From a virus: a stretch of DNA of 28,536 nt. The DNA is taken from the IMG/VR virus record IMGVR_UViG_3300031566_000284, positions 1 to 28,536 of that record. One strand, written 5' to 3'. Made by a program: the position numbers and the translations under genes. The notes below the pieces were generated by a model. It was not told where the DNA came from. It saw only the letters and a list, made by a program, of their open reading frames with translations, and did no database searches. Shown piece by piece: positions 27,517-28,536 of this stretch. The stretch's first letter is position 1. Each line of letters begins with the position of its first letter.

Positions 27517-27589
27517 GTGGAAGTCGCGGGCGTCCAGGGCCGCAAAGCCAGGGCAACAAAAACACGCCTGCCATTCCCGCGACTTCCAC
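27517..27589 (-). ncRNA. Long 5'-terminal stem-loop in the LAGLIDADG transcript
   Basis: GTGGAAGTCGCGGG (27517-27530, plus strand) and its exact complement at 27576-27589 flank a 45-base loop. The minus-strand promoter at 27596-27624 should start at about 27589, the first base of the stem. This mirrors the leader at 25358. It could stabilise the RNA or control translation of the endonuclease gene. Confidence 0.6.
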
Positions 27590-27595
27590 GGGAGC

Positions 27596-27624
27596 AGTAT
27601 ACCAGACAGATACACTCAGGTCAA
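27596..27624 (-). promoter_or_regulatory. Sigma70-type promoter for the LAGLIDADG gene
   Basis: Minus strand TTGACC (27624-27619), 17-base spacer, TATACT (27601-27596). The -35 box overlaps the end of the zinc-ribbon gene. Confidence 0.72.
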
Positions 27625-28046
27625 GCCGGGAGCTCCCGCGGCTCGGCCCAGACCACCTTGCACTGCGGACAGACTCGAGGCAGCGGGTCGCAAGGGTGGC
27701 ATCGCCCATCCCAATGGCAGGATGGGCAGAGGTAGAGCGCACTGCCAGAAGGCCGACGCCACACGAACGGCCTCACCTTCTCCGGCTCCGGGGCGATTTT
27801 GCGGATGGCGTAGCGGCCGGGCGCGAATGTGATACGACTTCCCTTGACCATATTGTGGCTCTCGTAATTGGCGTCTATGTGGAACTCACATATCGCACGA
27901 ATCACCCGCTCCCCCTCCAACTCGGCCTCGGCGGCGGCGATGGCTTCGAGTATCCGTAAGCATAACGGACATTCTTGCCCTGGCCGCGAAAAGAAGTTGT
28001 GGGCCTTTACAGCTTCAATCAACGTCCTCTCCGCGCTCTCGGTCAT
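27621..28046 (-). CDS. Zinc-binding hypothetical protein, 141 aa
   Basis: AAGGAGG precedes ATG 28046 (MTESAERTLIEAVKAHNFF). An early pair GQECPLCLRILEAI gives a CxxC, and the C-terminus has LYLCPSCHWDGRCHPCD then VCPQCKVVW, giving further knuckles. The middle is mixed helix and strand (EGERVIRAICEFHID). It resembles the many small zinc-rich phage proteins whose function is unknown. It is not like the two cysteine-rich proteins of the sugar block. Confidence 0.65.
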   Translation of the reverse strand: MTESAERTLIEAVKAHNFFSRPGQECPLCLRILEAIAAAEAELEGERVIRAICEFHIDANYESHNMVKGSRITFAPGRYAIRKIAPEPEKVRPFVWRRPSGSALYLCPSCHWDGRCHPCDPLPRVCPQCKVVWAEPRELPA

Positions 28047-28063
28047 GTGCGGGAACCTCCTTC

Positions 28064-28536
28064 TTAGAATAATCTTCCGCAGAACTCCTGAGGCGTCCGG
28101 GTCCATTTTCTACGGTTGCAAGGGCCACAGGCCAGCACCAAGTTGGAGGGATCATTCGTGCCGGCTCGGGTCAAAGCGAAGCGATGATCTACAGTATGCC
28201 GTTTCATCGGCTTCCCACACCACCAACACCGTCCTTTCTGATTCCTGAGCATGATCGCAATGTCGGCGGCCCCAAAGCGGCCTTCGGCCCCTCGCATTCT
28301 TGCTCTACGCCGATGCCTTCCTGTTCTTTGACTTTCGACATGTTTCTCAGGATATCTCGCTCTATATCGCGCCTCCGCGGCCCGCATTCTATCTTTATTT
28401 CGGCAAGCCCAATCTCGCTTCTTAGCTGCAACCTCTTTCCGGTGACCGACACAATACTTGGCATCATACAGTTTCTGGCGTTCCCCGTTCGCCTTCCGGT
28501 AAGCAGCAATCTTCTCACCGTGAGTCTCTCTGTATA
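28064..28536 (-). CDS. HNH endonuclease, C-terminal part (cut by window edge)
   Basis: The frame is open to the window edge, so the start is outside. The visible part is basic (AAYRKANGERQKLYDAKYCV), with a repeated A-x-x-R-x-R-Y-P-E-K pattern typical of phage HNH proteins. A canonical HNH domain follows: RCWWCGKPMKRHTVDHRFAL then DPSNLVLACGPCNRRKW, with CxxC pairs and the His-x-x-Asp-His core. It is a different type from the plus-strand HNH genes. It may be a homing endonuclease or a packaging-associated HNH. Confidence 0.82.
   Translation of the reverse strand, partial: YRETHGEKIAAYRKANGERQKLYDAKYCVGHRKEVAAKKRDWACRNKDRMRAAEARYRARYPEKHVESQRTGRHRRRARMRGAEGRFGAADIAIMLRNQKGRCWWCGKPMKRHTVDHRFALTRAGTNDPSNLVLACGPCNRRKWTRTPQEFCGRLF

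Noticed and set aside
1-28536. CRISPR array, rRNA or integrase/attachment site
   Set aside because: No regularly spaced repeats, rRNA segments or recombinase gene were seen in the window.

Overview
This window is a stretch of a tailed-phage genome or prophage. It looks like a siphovirus-type phage with a long non-contractile tail. The DNA is GC-rich (about 60% by eye) and genes are packed with ATGA, GTGA or TGATG overlaps. No host gene is visible, so the host can only be guessed: a GC-rich bacterium. The small head-tail proteins, the ChaB/XkdF-type protease and the DUF935-like portal are styles common in phages of Gram-positive and environmental bacteria.

Layout. Almost everything from about 25.1 kb down to base 1 is one minus-strand late region. 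In transcription order it holds the terminase small and large subunits, the portal, several small proteins, a two-helix membrane protein, a ChaB/XkdF-type head protease and a zinc-ribbon protein. Then comes an 11 kb block of glycosyltransferases, methyltransferases and homing endonucleases (about 18.7 to 7.7 kb). The structural genes resume with scaffold, decoration protein, major capsid, head-tail connectors, a tail terminator candidate, tail tube, the frameshifted tail chaperone pair and the start of the tape measure, which runs off the left edge. A divergent control region at 25.13-25.36 kb has one sigma70-type promoter facing each way. Rightward of it lies a short plus-strand early cluster (25.36-26.97 kb). 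The right end (26.5-28.5 kb) is minus-strand again: a wrecked DNA methyltransferase, a LAGLIDADG endonuclease, a zinc-ribbon protein and an HNH endonuclease cut by the window edge.

The notable part is the sugar/methyl block inserted between protease and scaffold, inside the head module. It has a GT2-like enzyme, a CgeB-like GT, a CmcI-type methyltransferase/hydroxylase, three GT-D (DUF1792-like) enzymes, a GT4, a GT4 stub, two class I SAM methyltransferases and a GT-A enzyme, interleaved with small cysteine-rich proteins. It suggests synthesis or modification of a methylated glycan. Virion glycosylation is the most natural guess from position, but host-surface or DNA modification is not excluded. 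Two HNH genes, plus a relic of a third, sit in this block on the opposite strand; the two intact ones have their own promoters. The block ends at a Com-like zinc ribbon, followed by two tandem strong promoters and an intrinsic terminator that together control entry into the scaffold/capsid genes.

Other points of interest are two promoters whose transcripts are predicted to start exactly at a long stem-loop (25358-25446 plus; 27589-27517 minus), a peptide shared by the N-termini of the capsid and protease proteins, and several gene remnants with readable deletion scars.
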